NCBI RefSeq assembly: GCF_002270485.1
Contig: NZ_NQOG01000001.1
Coordinates: forward strand, 124,001-188,000
From: Anaerostipes hominis (ex Lee et al. 2021)
GTDB taxonomy: Bacteria; Bacillota; Clostridia; Lachnospirales; Lachnospiraceae
Reading direction: 5' to 3'
DNA: 64,000 nt
Part shown: piece by piece, positions 26,225-34,175 of the stretch
Numbering within the stretch: position 1 is the stretch's first letter
Layout of the letters: each line of letters begins with the position of its first letter
Notes under the pieces: generated by a model
Told to the model about the DNA's origin: nothing
Databases searched by the model: none
Seen by the model: the letters and a program-made list of their open reading frames with translations, nothing else
Position numbers and translations under genes: made by a program

Positions 26225-27697
26225 ATGGAAACTTTCAGCCCTTCCCTGTCATTGCAGGAGAAGTTAACAATTCTTGCAGATGCAGCCAAGTACGACGTAG
26301 CCTGCACGTCCAGCGGAGCCGACCGCAGAGGTGAAAAGGGAAAACTGGGCAACGGAGTGGCCGCAGGCATCTGCCACAGCTTTGCATCCGACGGCCGCTG
26401 TGTCTCCCTTTTAAAGATACTTCAGAGTAATGAATGTATCTACGACTGCAAGTACTGCTTAAACCGCTCATCCAACGACCGGGTGCGCACCACGTTTACC
26501 CCTGAGGAAGTCTGCCGCTTAGTCATAGAGTTTTACCGCCGCAACTACATCGAAGGGCTGTTTTTAAGCTCCGGTGTGGTAAAGAGCCCTTCCTATACGA
26601 TGGAGCTCATGTGCCGGACACTGTCTATGTTAAGAAACCAGTATCATTTCAACGGCTACATCCATGTGAAAGCCATCCCCGGTGCGCCGGAAGAACTGCT
26701 GGAAACCCTCGGGTATCTCGCGGACCGCGTCAGCATTAATCTGGAACTGCCCACGCCGGAAGGATTAAAAGATCTGGCTCCTCACAAGACACAGAAAACG
26801 ATCTTAAAGCCCATGGAGCAGATCCGCTCCGGCATCGCAGACCATCGTCTGTCCATCGGCAAGGACCCTATGATGGAACGCTTTGGCGGCAACCGCAATT
26901 TAAAGCACACGATCTTCGACGATGTCCGGTCCGGCCGCATCGAGGAGCACAGACAGCTGGCATCGAACTCTTTCCTGCCGCCCGCCAAGGACAAGCCCGC
27001 ACCGTTTGTCCCCGCCGGGCAGAGCACTCAGATGATTGTCGGAGCCACCGCAGAGAATGACCTTCAGCTCCTTTCCGTTACCCAGCAGCTGTACCAGAAG
27101 TTTGATCTGAAACGTGTCTTCTTCTCAGCCTATGTCCCGCTCAATGAAGATTCCCGCCTTCCCTCCCTGGATACGGCGCCTCCGCTTCTCAGGGAACACC
27201 GGCTGTATCAGGCCGACTGGCTGTTAAGGTTTTACGGCTTTCACGCAGAGGAACTGCTGAGTACTGACAGGCCCAACTTCAATATCATGCTGGACCCCAA
27301 GTGCGACTGGGCACTGCGGCATCTGGAGCTTTTCCCTGTGGAGATCAACCGTGCAGGCTACGCGGAACTTTTAAGGGTTCCCGGCATCGGGACCAAATCC
27401 GCCTACCGTATTGTCAAGAGCCGCAGACAGCGCTCCCTGACATTTGAAAATCTAAAAAAGATCGGTGTCGTCCTGAAACGTGCAAAATACTTTATCACCT
27501 GTAACGGAAAGATGATGTTTCATATCCCAATCGAGGAGAACTTCATCACCCGCCAGCTGATCGGAGAGGATTACAAAAAGTCCTGGGAGATCGACCATCC
27601 CCAGACATATGAACAGCTGTCCCTGTTTGACGATCAGAATTTTTCATCGAGCCCCTCAGCCGAGGACACCTGTAAGTCTCTGAGCGGCCAGATATAA
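26225..27697 (+). CDS. Putative DNA modification/repair radical SAM protein
   Basis: A 490-residue radical SAM enzyme of the family annotated as putative DNA modification/repair (TIGR03916-type). The cluster motif is unusual, C-x3-C-x2-C at Cys71, Cys75 and Cys78 (ECIYDCKYCLN), and further Cys at 50 and 59 precede it. The C-terminus has a helix-hairpin-helix DNA-binding motif (LLRVPGIGTKSAYRIVKS, about residues 378-395), so the protein should act on DNA. It is the first gene of a two-gene operon with its usual partner and starts 17 bases after a LexA-type box. The chemical reaction is not established as far as I know. Confidence 0.88.
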   Translation: METFSPSLSLQEKLTILADAAKYDVACTSSGADRRGEKGKLGNGVAAGICHSFASDGRCVSLLKILQSNECIYDCKYCLNRSSNDRVRTTFTPEEVCRLVIEFYRRNYIEGLFLSSGVVKSPSYTMELMCRTLSMLRNQYHFNGYIHVKAIPGAPEELLETLGYLADRVSINLELPTPEGLKDLAPHKTQKTILKPMEQIRSGIADHRLSIGKDPMMERFGGNRNLKHTIFDDVRSGRIEEHRQLASNSFLPPAKDKPAPFVPAGQSTQMIVGATAENDLQLLSVTQQLYQKFDLKRVFFSAYVPLNEDSRLPSLDTAPPLLREHRLYQADWLLRFYGFHAEELLSTDRPNFNIMLDPKCDWALRHLELFPVEINRAGYAELLRVPGIGTKSAYRIVKSRRQRSLTFENLKKIGVVLKRAKYFITCNGKMMFHIPIEENFITRQLIGEDYKKSWEIDHPQTYEQLSLFDDQNFSSSPSAEDTCKSLSGQI

Positions 27698-27744
27698 GTC
27701 CGGAGGCCTCTTCAGAGCCGGCTGATTTTAATGGAGAAAAATAT

Positions 27745-28494
27745 ATGATAATTTTTACCTGCAAAGATACTTTTGAAGACATGATGTCCTGTATATACAC
27801 TGCCTGGGCATCCCGCTTAGGCCACAAAAATATCCGCCTCAAAACCGAACCCATAGGGAATCTCGAACTGTTCTGTGATTACCGTCATGTAGATCACGAT
27901 CCCAATCAGACCGCCAGTGTCATCCGTTCCATACAAAAAAAGATTTCTTTTCGCGCTTACCAGATGGTATACCGCGCTGCCATGTCTTTTCAGGAAGAAA
28001 AACTGGATATAATCTACCGGTTCCTGATCTATGGTTTTCACTATGGGCCTTCCGTTGTAAATATGCTGCAGGAGCCTGCTGTAATGAATCTGTTTGAACT
28101 GGACCGGAAAGTCCTAAATGAAGCCCATCTGTTCCGGGAATTTCTGCGTTTTTCCGAAATAGACCATGTTCTTATCTCCCATATTGAACCCAAGTGTGAT
28201 GTCCTGACCATCCTGGCTCCCCAGTTTACGGACCGCATGCCCTCCGAAAACTGGATGATTATCGACGATAACCGATGGACTGCCGTCGTCCATCCCTGTG
28301 ATCAGGACTACTATATGACCACCCTCTCAGAGGATGAGTTAAACCGGCTGAAGACCTCTGAAATTTCGGATATTTACACAGACCTCTGGAAAGTATTTTT
28401 CGAGACTATCGGCGTAGAAGCCAGAAAAAATCCCCGCTGTCAGAGAACCATGATGCCACTCTGGTACCGCAAACACATGACAGAGTTCCTGTAA
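27745..28494 (+). CDS. Partner DNA-metabolism protein (TIGR03915/DUF4130 type)
   Basis: A 249-residue protein matching the family that nearly always accompanies the radical SAM protein next door (probable DNA metabolism protein, DUF4130). Characteristic segments are the N-terminal FTCKDTFEDMMSCIYTAW, LIYGFHYGPSVVNML and RFSEIDHVLISHIEPKCDVL, and the C-terminal FFETIGVEARKNPRCQRTMM. In other bacteria DUF4130 is fused to a uracil-DNA glycosylase-like domain, which supports a role in base damage repair; no such domain is present here. It lies 47 bases after the radical SAM stop. Confidence 0.85.
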   Translation: MIIFTCKDTFEDMMSCIYTAWASRLGHKNIRLKTEPIGNLELFCDYRHVDHDPNQTASVIRSIQKKISFRAYQMVYRAAMSFQEEKLDIIYRFLIYGFHYGPSVVNMLQEPAVMNLFELDRKVLNEAHLFREFLRFSEIDHVLISHIEPKCDVLTILAPQFTDRMPSENWMIIDDNRWTAVVHPCDQDYYMTTLSEDELNRLKTSEISDIYTDLWKVFFETIGVEARKNPRCQRTMMPLWYRKHMTEFL

Positions 28495-28507
28495 TCTATT
28501 TTATTTC

Positions 28508-28538
28508 TTGACTCTCACGCGGCGTGATAGGCTATTCT
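28508..28538 (+). promoter_or_regulatory. MerR-type promoter with 19-base spacer
   Basis: -35 TTGACT (28508-28513) and -10 TATTCT (28533-28538) are separated by 19 bases, the long spacing that MerR-family activators correct by twisting DNA. Between them is a perfect 13-base dyad, TCACGCGGCGTGA (28515-28527). The gene downstream encodes a MerR regulator, so autoregulation is expected. Confidence 0.75.
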
Positions 28539-28561
28539 ATATTTACCAGGAGGAGACCAGG

Positions 28562-29113
28562 ATGAAAACAGTAAGAGAAGTAAGCAGATTAACCGGTGTC
28601 AGTGTGCGCACTTTCGACTATTATGACGAGATCGGACTTTTATGTCCCGACCGTGTCACAGAGGCTGGATACGGGCTGTACGTCACCCGGGCATTGGAAC
28701 GCCTTCAGCATATTTTACTGTTCCGTGAACTTGAATTCTCTTTAAAAGACATCAGAGAGATCCTGGACCGTTCGGATTTTGACCGACAAAAAGCATTAGA
28801 TCAGCAGATACAGCTTTTGAGGATCAAAAAGGACCGGCTGGAACATCTGATCGACTTCGCTCTTGTAATTCAAATGTTAGGAGTGAAATCATTGAATTAT
28901 CAGACATTGAACGAAGAAACGCTGGAAAGCTATAAATCCGAGGCCAGAAAAAGCTGGGGCGGTACCGATGCTTTCTGCGAAGATGAACAAAAGACACAGG
29001 ATTATACAGAGGAGGACTGGAAGGTCATGAATACAAAGTTTATGGCAAACTTTGCGGAATTCGGCCGTCTCATAAACAAAGATCCGGCCTCCGAACCTGT
29101 GATGACAGAATGA
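28562..29113 (+). CDS. TipA-like MerR regulator with a truncated ligand domain
   Basis: The start is ATG 28562, after AGGAGGAGACCAGG. Residues 1-70 are a MerR winged helix (TVREVSRLTGVSVRTFDYYD), then a dimer helix, then the first 45 or so residues of a TipAS-type drug-binding domain (SYKSEARKSWGGTDAF, NYQTLNEETL, YTEEDWKVMNTKF). The frame stops at TGA 29111-29113 after KDPASEPVMTE, where the family continues for another 60-70 residues. Part of the missing end survives downstream in another frame (29110-29199). The DNA-binding half may still work; ligand sensing is doubtful. Confidence 0.75.
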   Translation: MKTVREVSRLTGVSVRTFDYYDEIGLLCPDRVTEAGYGLYVTRALERLQHILLFRELEFSLKDIREILDRSDFDRQKALDQQIQLLRIKKDRLEHLIDFALVIQMLGVKSLNYQTLNEETLESYKSEARKSWGGTDAFCEDEQKTQDYTEEDWKVMNTKFMANFAEFGRLINKDPASEPVMTE

Positions 29114-29199
29114 AAAAGTCTATAGACCGTGCCGGTGGAGAAGGAACCGCCAAATTTGTTTCCAAAGCAATCCTCATCTACTGTCAGACGCATTCATAA
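29110..29199 (+). pseudogene. Detached C-terminal end of the TipAS domain
   Basis: In the frame shifted from the MerR gene, ATG 29110 opens MKKSIDRAGGEGTAKFVSKA then ILIYCQTHS and stops at TAA. This matches the final helix of TipAS domains (D-x-x-G-G-E-G-T-A-x-F). About 40 residues of the domain are missing between the two pieces, so a deletion with a frame change has split the gene. Confidence 0.7.
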
Positions 29200-29202
29200 G
29201 CT

Positions 29203-29236
29203 TAAGAAAGGAGAAAAACCATTGTGGTTCCTCTCC
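29203..29236 (-). terminator. Intrinsic terminator after purH
   Basis: Minus strand stem GGAGAGGAACC / GGTTTTTCTCC with loop ACAAT, followed by TTTCTT. It may also serve the convergent MerR remnant on the plus strand. Confidence 0.7.
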
Positions 29237-29249
29237 TTCCTGCTATACT

Positions 29250-30428
29250 TTAGTGATGGAATAAACGGATTCCCGTAAAACACATCACCATATTATATTT
29301 ATTGCATGTTGCAATGACATGGTCGTCTCTGATAGAGCCACCCGGCTCAGCCACATAAGAAACGCCGCTTTTGTGTGCCCGTTCGATATTATCGCCAAAC
29401 GGGAAAAATGCATCTGATCCAAGTGCCACACCCGTCATCTGATCCAGCCATTCACGCTTTTCTTCTCTTGTGAACACTTCCGGTTTTACTTTAAAAATAG
29501 TTTCCCATGCTCCGTCGGCCAGAACATCCATATAGTCGTCCCCGATATACAGGTCAATGGCATTGTCACGGTCCGCACGGCGGATGCCGTCCACGAACTC
29601 AAGTCCCATGACTTTCGGAGCCTGACGCAGATACCAGTTGTCGGCTTTCTGTCCTGCCAGACGGGTACAATGAATTCTGGACTGCTGTCCCGCACCGATG
29701 CCGATCGCCTGTCCATCCTTTGCGTAGCATACTGAATTAGACTGGGTATACTTTAATGTAATCATTGCAATCGCCAGATCGATTTTGGCAGAATCAGGCA
29801 GTTCCTTATTCTCCGTCACGATATCGTTAAAGAAATCCTTATCAATGTTCAGTTCATTTCTGCCCTGTTCAAAGGTAACACCAAACACTTCTTTGCGCTC
29901 TACCGGAGCCGGCACATAATCCGGATCGATCTCGATCACATTGTAGTTTCCCTTTTTCTTTTCTTTTAAAATTTCAAGTGCGTCTGCGTCGTATCCCGGA
30001 GCAATCACTCCGTCAGACACCTCTCTTTTTATAATCTTGGCCGTTGCCGCATCACACACATCGGAAAGTGAAATGAAATCTCCAAAAGAAGACATGCGGT
30101 CGGCACCTCTCGCCCTGGCATACGCATTGGCAAGAGGAGTAAATTCCATATCCATGTCATCTACCCAGTAAATCTTCTTTTCCACATCGGTCATCGGAAG
30201 ACCTACCGCCGCGCCAGCGGGAGAAACGTGTTTAAAGGAAGCTGCCGCCGGAAGACCGGTCGCCTTTTTCAGTTCCTTCACCAGCTGCCAGCCGTTTAAT
30301 GCATCAAGGAAATTAATATATCCCGGTTTACCGCTTAACACTTTGATCGGCAGTTCACCGTCTTCCATGTAAATTCTTGACGGCTTCTGGTTTGGATTGC
30401 ATCCGTATTTTAACTCTAATTCCTTCAT
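29250..30428 (-). CDS. purH: AICAR formyltransferase, stand-alone (PurH-like)
   Basis: Formylates AICAR to FAICAR, the ninth step of purine synthesis. The 392-residue protein has only the AICAR transformylase domain of PurH; the IMP cyclohydrolase (MGS-like) domain that normally precedes it is lacking. The catalytic Lys-His pair is in ASFKHVSPAGAAVG, and the other active site stretches are MSSFGDFISLSD, KYTQSNSVCYAKDGQ, IGIGAGQQSRIHCTRLAG and SDAFFPFGDN. The missing step is supplied by the PurO-type gene nine bases upstream. Both are under the ZTP riboswitch. Confidence 0.94.
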   Translation of the reverse strand: MKELELKYGCNPNQKPSRIYMEDGELPIKVLSGKPGYINFLDALNGWQLVKELKKATGLPAAASFKHVSPAGAAVGLPMTDVEKKIYWVDDMDMEFTPLANAYARARGADRMSSFGDFISLSDVCDAATAKIIKREVSDGVIAPGYDADALEILKEKKKGNYNVIEIDPDYVPAPVERKEVFGVTFEQGRNELNIDKDFFNDIVTENKELPDSAKIDLAIAMITLKYTQSNSVCYAKDGQAIGIGAGQQSRIHCTRLAGQKADNWYLRQAPKVMGLEFVDGIRRADRDNAIDLYIGDDYMDVLADGAWETIFKVKPEVFTREEKREWLDQMTGVALGSDAFFPFGDNIERAHKSGVSYVAEPGGSIRDDHVIATCNKYNMVMCFTGIRLFHH

Positions 30429-30437
30429 GGTCTCCTC

Positions 30438-31151
30438 CTATTGATTCTTGTTCACGATCCTTGTTTCATATTCTCCTGTTTTGATATCGATATAACGCAC
30501 AAACAGAGATACTTTGTTGTCCTCATTCAGACTTTCCCATACACGGTTTGTAAACGCATCAATATCATCGTCTAAACCGATTAATTTAGGCTCTCCCTCA
30601 AAACTTGGAAGCGGATCTCCGTCCTGCATATAGGTGTGGATAAAATGTCCCTCTCCGCTTACCGGATTCTCATAGGCAAATGTATAGCGGTTGCATGCAT
30701 CCGGATTGCCGTTATTACTCTTTAAAATAGACATTGCATAGTTGTAGGTTCCGTTTTCCACATGCATAATGCCTGAAATACGCGGAGTATAATTCGGTGC
30801 ATCCGGCTCAAACTCTCTCGTCCTCAATGCCTGTTCAAATGTCTGCTGTTTATCCATGAGTTCGTAGATTGTATCCGTCTGGTCTCCGTTGGTCACGATC
30901 GTCTTATTTCCAAGTACCTTAACCGGAGCATAGATGATAAGGCTCGGGTCACTCAGTTTTGATGGATCAAAAGCCTGTGTCCGGATGCCTTTTCCATCCT
31001 CGATAAACACACGGTTTCTGCTGTTCCCGCTTCTTCCCATGATAAAATATGCAGTCACTGCATAGGCCCCGTTTGGTGATTTTCCGATCACAATTCCTCT
31101 TCCAGGATATGAATTCCCTTTTAACTCGTTTTCTAATGACAACATCTTCAT
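30438..31151 (-). CDS. purO: IMP cyclohydrolase, PurO-type
   Basis: Closes FAICAR to IMP. The 237-residue protein matches the IMP_cyclohyd (PurO) family first known from archaea, with GNSYPGRGIVIGKS near the N-terminus, AYFIMGRSGNSRNRVF, PRISGIMH and the YTFAYENPVSGEGHFIHTY stretch. Together with the neighbouring stand-alone transformylase it replaces bifunctional PurH. Two nearby ATGs (MKMLS) leave the start uncertain by two codons; a GGAGG site precedes. It is the first gene after the ZTP riboswitch and after a degenerate copy of the interspersed repeat. Confidence 0.92.
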   Translation of the reverse strand: MKMLSLENELKGNSYPGRGIVIGKSPNGAYAVTAYFIMGRSGNSRNRVFIEDGKGIRTQAFDPSKLSDPSLIIYAPVKVLGNKTIVTNGDQTDTIYELMDKQQTFEQALRTREFEPDAPNYTPRISGIMHVENGTYNYAMSILKSNNGNPDACNRYTFAYENPVSGEGHFIHTYMQDGDPLPSFEGEPKLIGLDDDIDAFTNRVWESLNEDNKVSLFVRYIDIKTGEYETRIVNKNQ

Positions 31152-31174
31152 TGCCTTGCATCCTCCTTTTGTAT

Positions 31175-31244
31175 CTGTGTGCAGCTTTGCGGAGAGGTTT
31201 TTATTCCATACGAAAGGTTCGCAGACCTTTTCAATGTAATAAAA
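31175..31244 (-). repeat. Interspersed repeat, degenerate partial copy D
   Basis: Shares the hairpin end of copies A and B (about 70 % by eye: ATTCCATACGAAAGGTT, GCGGAGAGGTTTTTATT), but the stem is rearranged to AAAGGT/ACCTTT. It starts at the U-tract of the ZTP riboswitch terminator and lies within the leader of purO, so it would be part of the purO transcript. Confidence 0.6.
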
Positions 31245-31346
31245 GAGGCCGCCTGGGCATACTGAATAAAAGTTGCCCAGGCGGCCGGCATTTCTGCTGC
31301 CGTGCTCCCCGTGGTTTCTCCACTATCCGCCAGTCGCACAGCTTTC
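31241..31346 (-). ncRNA. ZTP (pfl) riboswitch with intrinsic terminator
   Basis: On the minus strand the aptamer starts around GAAAGCTGTGCGACTGGCGG (31327-31346), has the hairpin GTGGAGAAACCAC followed by GGGGAGC, and ends with GCCGCCTGGGCA (about 31274-31285). These are the diagnostic conserved pieces of the pfl/ZTP class, including the pseudoknot partner. The 3' conserved strand is then part of a terminator: GGCCGCCTGGGCA pairs with TGCCCAGGCGGCC, followed by TCTTTTATT. ZTP or ZMP accumulates when folate-dependent AICAR formylation stalls; binding should free the 3' strand from the terminator and turn on purO-purH. Confidence 0.95.
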
Positions 31347-31404
31347 AAAATAAATATACACTATGATCTGTCATTTTTCAAGTCAAAATACTCAGTCCTG
31401 ACAG

Positions 31405-31764
31405 CTAAAACATCTGAATCATCAGTTCTGCAGCCGCAGTATTGGTGACTGCCGGTACCTTGTGCACATCACAGACACGAAGCAGTGCAGACACGTCAGG
31501 CTCATGAGGCTGTGCGGTCAGTGGGTCCCGGAAAAAAACGACCAGTCCGATCTTTCCCTCTGCAATCCTGCCTCCCAGCTGCTGGTCTCCGCCGTACGGT
31601 CCTGAAAGATATTTCTTCACCGGAAGTCCTGTGGCTTCCTCTACCCGTTTTCCGGTTGTGCCGGTTGCGACCAAGTCATATTTTGCTAATGTCTCTTTAT
31701 ACTTCTTTGCAAATTCCACCATCTCGTCTTTTTTCTTGTCATGTGCGATCAATGCAATTATCAT
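31405..31764 (-). CDS. mgsA: Methylglyoxal synthase
   Basis: Converts dihydroxyacetone phosphate to methylglyoxal, a bypass that releases phosphate when sugar phosphates build up. The 119-residue protein is a little shorter than usual but has the catalytic region [43 protein letters not shown] and the VTNTAAAEL end. It stands alone between the ZTP riboswitch and a lysozyme gene. Confidence 0.93.
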   Translation of the reverse strand: MIIALIAHDKKKDEMVEFAKKYKETLAKYDLVATGTTGKRVEEATGLPVKKYLSGPYGGDQQLGGRIAEGKIGLVVFFRDPLTAQPHEPDVSALLRVCDVHKVPAVTNTAAAELMIQMF

Positions 31765-31845
31765 ATCTTTATCCTCCTGATGTTTAATGACTGTAAGGCT
31801 AATCTACACTAAAGCAGCCATTTTTACAAGAGGAATATCTTTAGA

Positions 31846-33263
31846 TCACCGTTTGAGAGATTTTACTTTGGAAAATTTACTGTAAATTTTCTTTTTCTTT
31901 ATGGTCTGATACGATCTGATTTTAAAATAATATCTTTTCTTCTTTTTTAGCTTGCCTTTTGTATAAGATACTTTTTTTGCAGATACGGTTGCAATTCTTT
32001 TAAATCCGGAGGACTTTTTCCCGGACATATAAATCTGATATTTTGTAGTCCCGCTGACCTTAGACCAGGTAATCTTAATACTTTTCTTTCCGGATTTTTT
32101 AAGCTTTATAATCTTGTTTGTCTTGGGCCGGACAGTAACTTTGCAGACTGCTTTTTCCCGTTGGATGTCTTCGCTGTGATCGTTGCTTTCCCCACGCCCT
32201 TTGCAGTAATTTTTCCCGCGGAAGAGACAGCTGCCACTTTTTTATTGGAACTGGTCCATGTCACAGTTTTATTGGAAGCATTGGATGGCGCGATTGATTT
32301 CTTCAATGTATAGGAAGAACCGTTTATGAGCTTCAGGCTTGTCTTATTCAGCTTCACCGAGGAGACAGCCGCCGTTTGCAGTGCATTGACGTTCCATGAG
32401 CCTATTTTAAAATTCAGATCTGCATTTGTACCGATTCCACTGACCTTTCCTGAATCTGTACTCTGCCACATATGATAATTTCCAGTATAATCACAGCGGT
32501 AATTATACTGTGCAACCCATCTTGGATATTTATCAAATACACTGCTTGTCAGCCGTGAAGTAAACCAGTATTTATTTGCATAAACACCGACATTCTTATA
32601 ACCTGCACTGCCCAGTGTCTTTATAAAAGTATCGGCAATTTCTCCAAGTTTCTGATTTGACAATCCTCCCTGAAATTCCTCATCTTCCATATCATAATAA
32701 ATCGGATAGGAAAGCTTCTTACCCTTGACCAGGCGTATCACATGTTCTGCTTCACTTTTTGCTTTCGTCGTATTAGTTGCATACGAATATATGTAAACTC
32801 CATAAGGCATCCCAATTCTCTCACATTCAGATGAATTATATGCCCATGTGGGATCGTCCTGGCTCTTTAAATTTTCACCATATCCAACTCTTATAATCGC
32901 ATAGTCAATTCCGTCTGCTTTGACTTTATTCCAGTCAATTTTGCCGTTCCATTTGCTCACATCAATTCCCTTTGCAGTGGCATTTGGAATTGGATCTCCC
33001 AAAGAATTCAAAAACACTCCGTTTACATTTTTCCATGCATTTGAAACTGCTCTGGCTCCTCTGGCTGATATGGATGGACCTATTGGCTCCTGCTGTTTTA
33101 CCGGTTTTCCATCTTTGAACCGCCAACTGTTGGCCGGATCATTTTCTTCCGCACTTTTTTCTTCTGCAAAAACAGAAGCACAGCTGACGTAAAAAAATCC
33201 AGTAGCCAATACGATTACTGAAACAAATACTGCAAGTTTATTCTTTATCCCCTTTACTCTCAC
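31846..33263 (-). pseudogene. GH25 lysozyme with Big2 and Fn3-like domains, frameshifted
   Basis: Secreted muramidase-like protein. GTG 33263 is the likely start (AAGGAGAAGACAA before it), then a signal peptide (LAVFVSVIVLATGFFYV) and the GH25 domain from GIDVSKWNGKIDW to WQSTDSGKVSGIGTNADLNF, with the catalytic acidic cluster in IYYDMEDEEF. A Big2 domain follows (SVKLNKTSLKLINGSSYTLK ... VTWTSSNKKVAAVSS ... ITAKGVGKATITAKT). In the A5 run at 32152-32156 the frame changes: the main frame ends 15 residues later at 32106, while the other frame goes on with AVCKVTVRPKTNK, a Fn3-like Lys-rich domain and a stop at 31846. One added A restores a single protein of about 470 residues. Confidence 0.8.
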
Positions 33264-33364
33264 TTGTCTTCTCCTTTTCACTTTATCAGTAGTATAACAT
33301 TATTCCCCTCATTTTCAAAGCCCGATTACAAAGGAAATTTTTCCATCTGTATTCGTGTAACACA

Positions 33365-33389
33365 AGGTCGTAGAACTTTCCTATGAAAT
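33365..33389 (-). repeat. Interspersed repeat, short partial copy C
   Basis: Minus strand ATTTCATAGGAAAGTTCTAC and the next few bases match the first 25 bases of copies A and B. It begins at the T run of the sigE terminator, as the other copies do at theirs; the rest of the element is gone. Confidence 0.65.
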
Positions 33390-33422
33390 GAAAAAACCGC
33401 ATCAGGATTTTTCCCATGCGGC
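33390..33422 (-). terminator. Intrinsic terminator after sigE
   Basis: Minus strand CCGCATGGGAAAAATCCTGATGCGG followed by six T residues; the outer stem is GCCGCAT/ATGCGG(T). Confidence 0.85.
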
Positions 33423-33439
33423 TTTCTCTCTTACACTGA

Positions 33440-34156
33440 TCAGACACATCCCATCCGGGACATCTCTCTCTTTAATCTTTTAATAATCTTCTTTTCCAAT
33501 CTGGATATGTAAGACTGGGAGATTCCCATTAAATCGGCAACCTCTTTCTGTGTTTTCTCCTCCCCGTCCTTCTGGTTAATGCCGAATCTCAGCTCAATGA
33601 TATTTCTCTCCCGGTCAGAGAGGATTTTCATGGCATTCAGCAAAAGCTTCCTGTCCACCTCATGCTCCAGGTCCCTGTAAATAATATCCTCGTCTGTTCC
33701 GAGGATATCCGAAAGCAGAAGTTCATTTCCGTCCCAATCCACGTTCAGTGGTTCATCGATGGACACTTCCATCTTCGTCTTATTATTTCTTCTCAAATAC
33801 ATCAGGATTTCATTCTCAATGCATCTGGAAGCGTATGTAGCAAGCTTGATCTTTTTGGCCGGATTGAATGTGTTGATGGCTTTGATCAGTCCGATCGTTC
33901 CAATGGAGATCAAATCTTCAACACCGATCCCTGTATTGTCAAATTTCTTTGCTATATATACTACCAGACGGAGATTTCTCTCAATTAACTTTGCCCTTGC
34001 TTCCGGTTCCTCCGCTGTCCCGAGCTTATGTATCATCTTCTCCTCTTCCTTTGCTTCCAGAGGAGCCGGCAGAATTTCTGCACCCCCTATATAGTGAATT
34101 TCTTTTCCTTTCGCTAAAAATGTCCTCTTTTGGCATGTCACATTAAGTTTCAGCAC
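33440..34156 (-). CDS. sigE: Sporulation sigma factor SigE
   Basis: Mother-cell sigma factor of sporulation, made as an inactive precursor. The ATG at 34171 contains the ribosome binding site itself (GGGAGG), so GTG 34156 (VLKLNVT) is the more likely start, giving 238 residues. Region 2 reads [30 protein letters not shown] and [19 protein letters not shown]; region 4 is [16 protein letters not shown] ... [20 protein letters not shown]. The first 25 or so residues are the pro-sequence, cut by SpoIIGA encoded next door. The usual third gene of this group, sigG, is not downstream. Confidence 0.94.
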   Translation of the reverse strand: MLKLNVTCQKRTFLAKGKEIHYIGGAEILPAPLEAKEEEKMIHKLGTAEEPEARAKLIERNLRLVVYIAKKFDNTGIGVEDLISIGTIGLIKAINTFNPAKKIKLATYASRCIENEILMYLRRNNKTKMEVSIDEPLNVDWDGNELLLSDILGTDEDIIYRDLEHEVDRKLLLNAMKILSDRERNIIELRFGINQKDGEEKTQKEVADLMGISQSYISRLEKKIIKRLKREMSRMGCV

Positions 34157-34175
34157 TGTACAACCTCCCATTACC

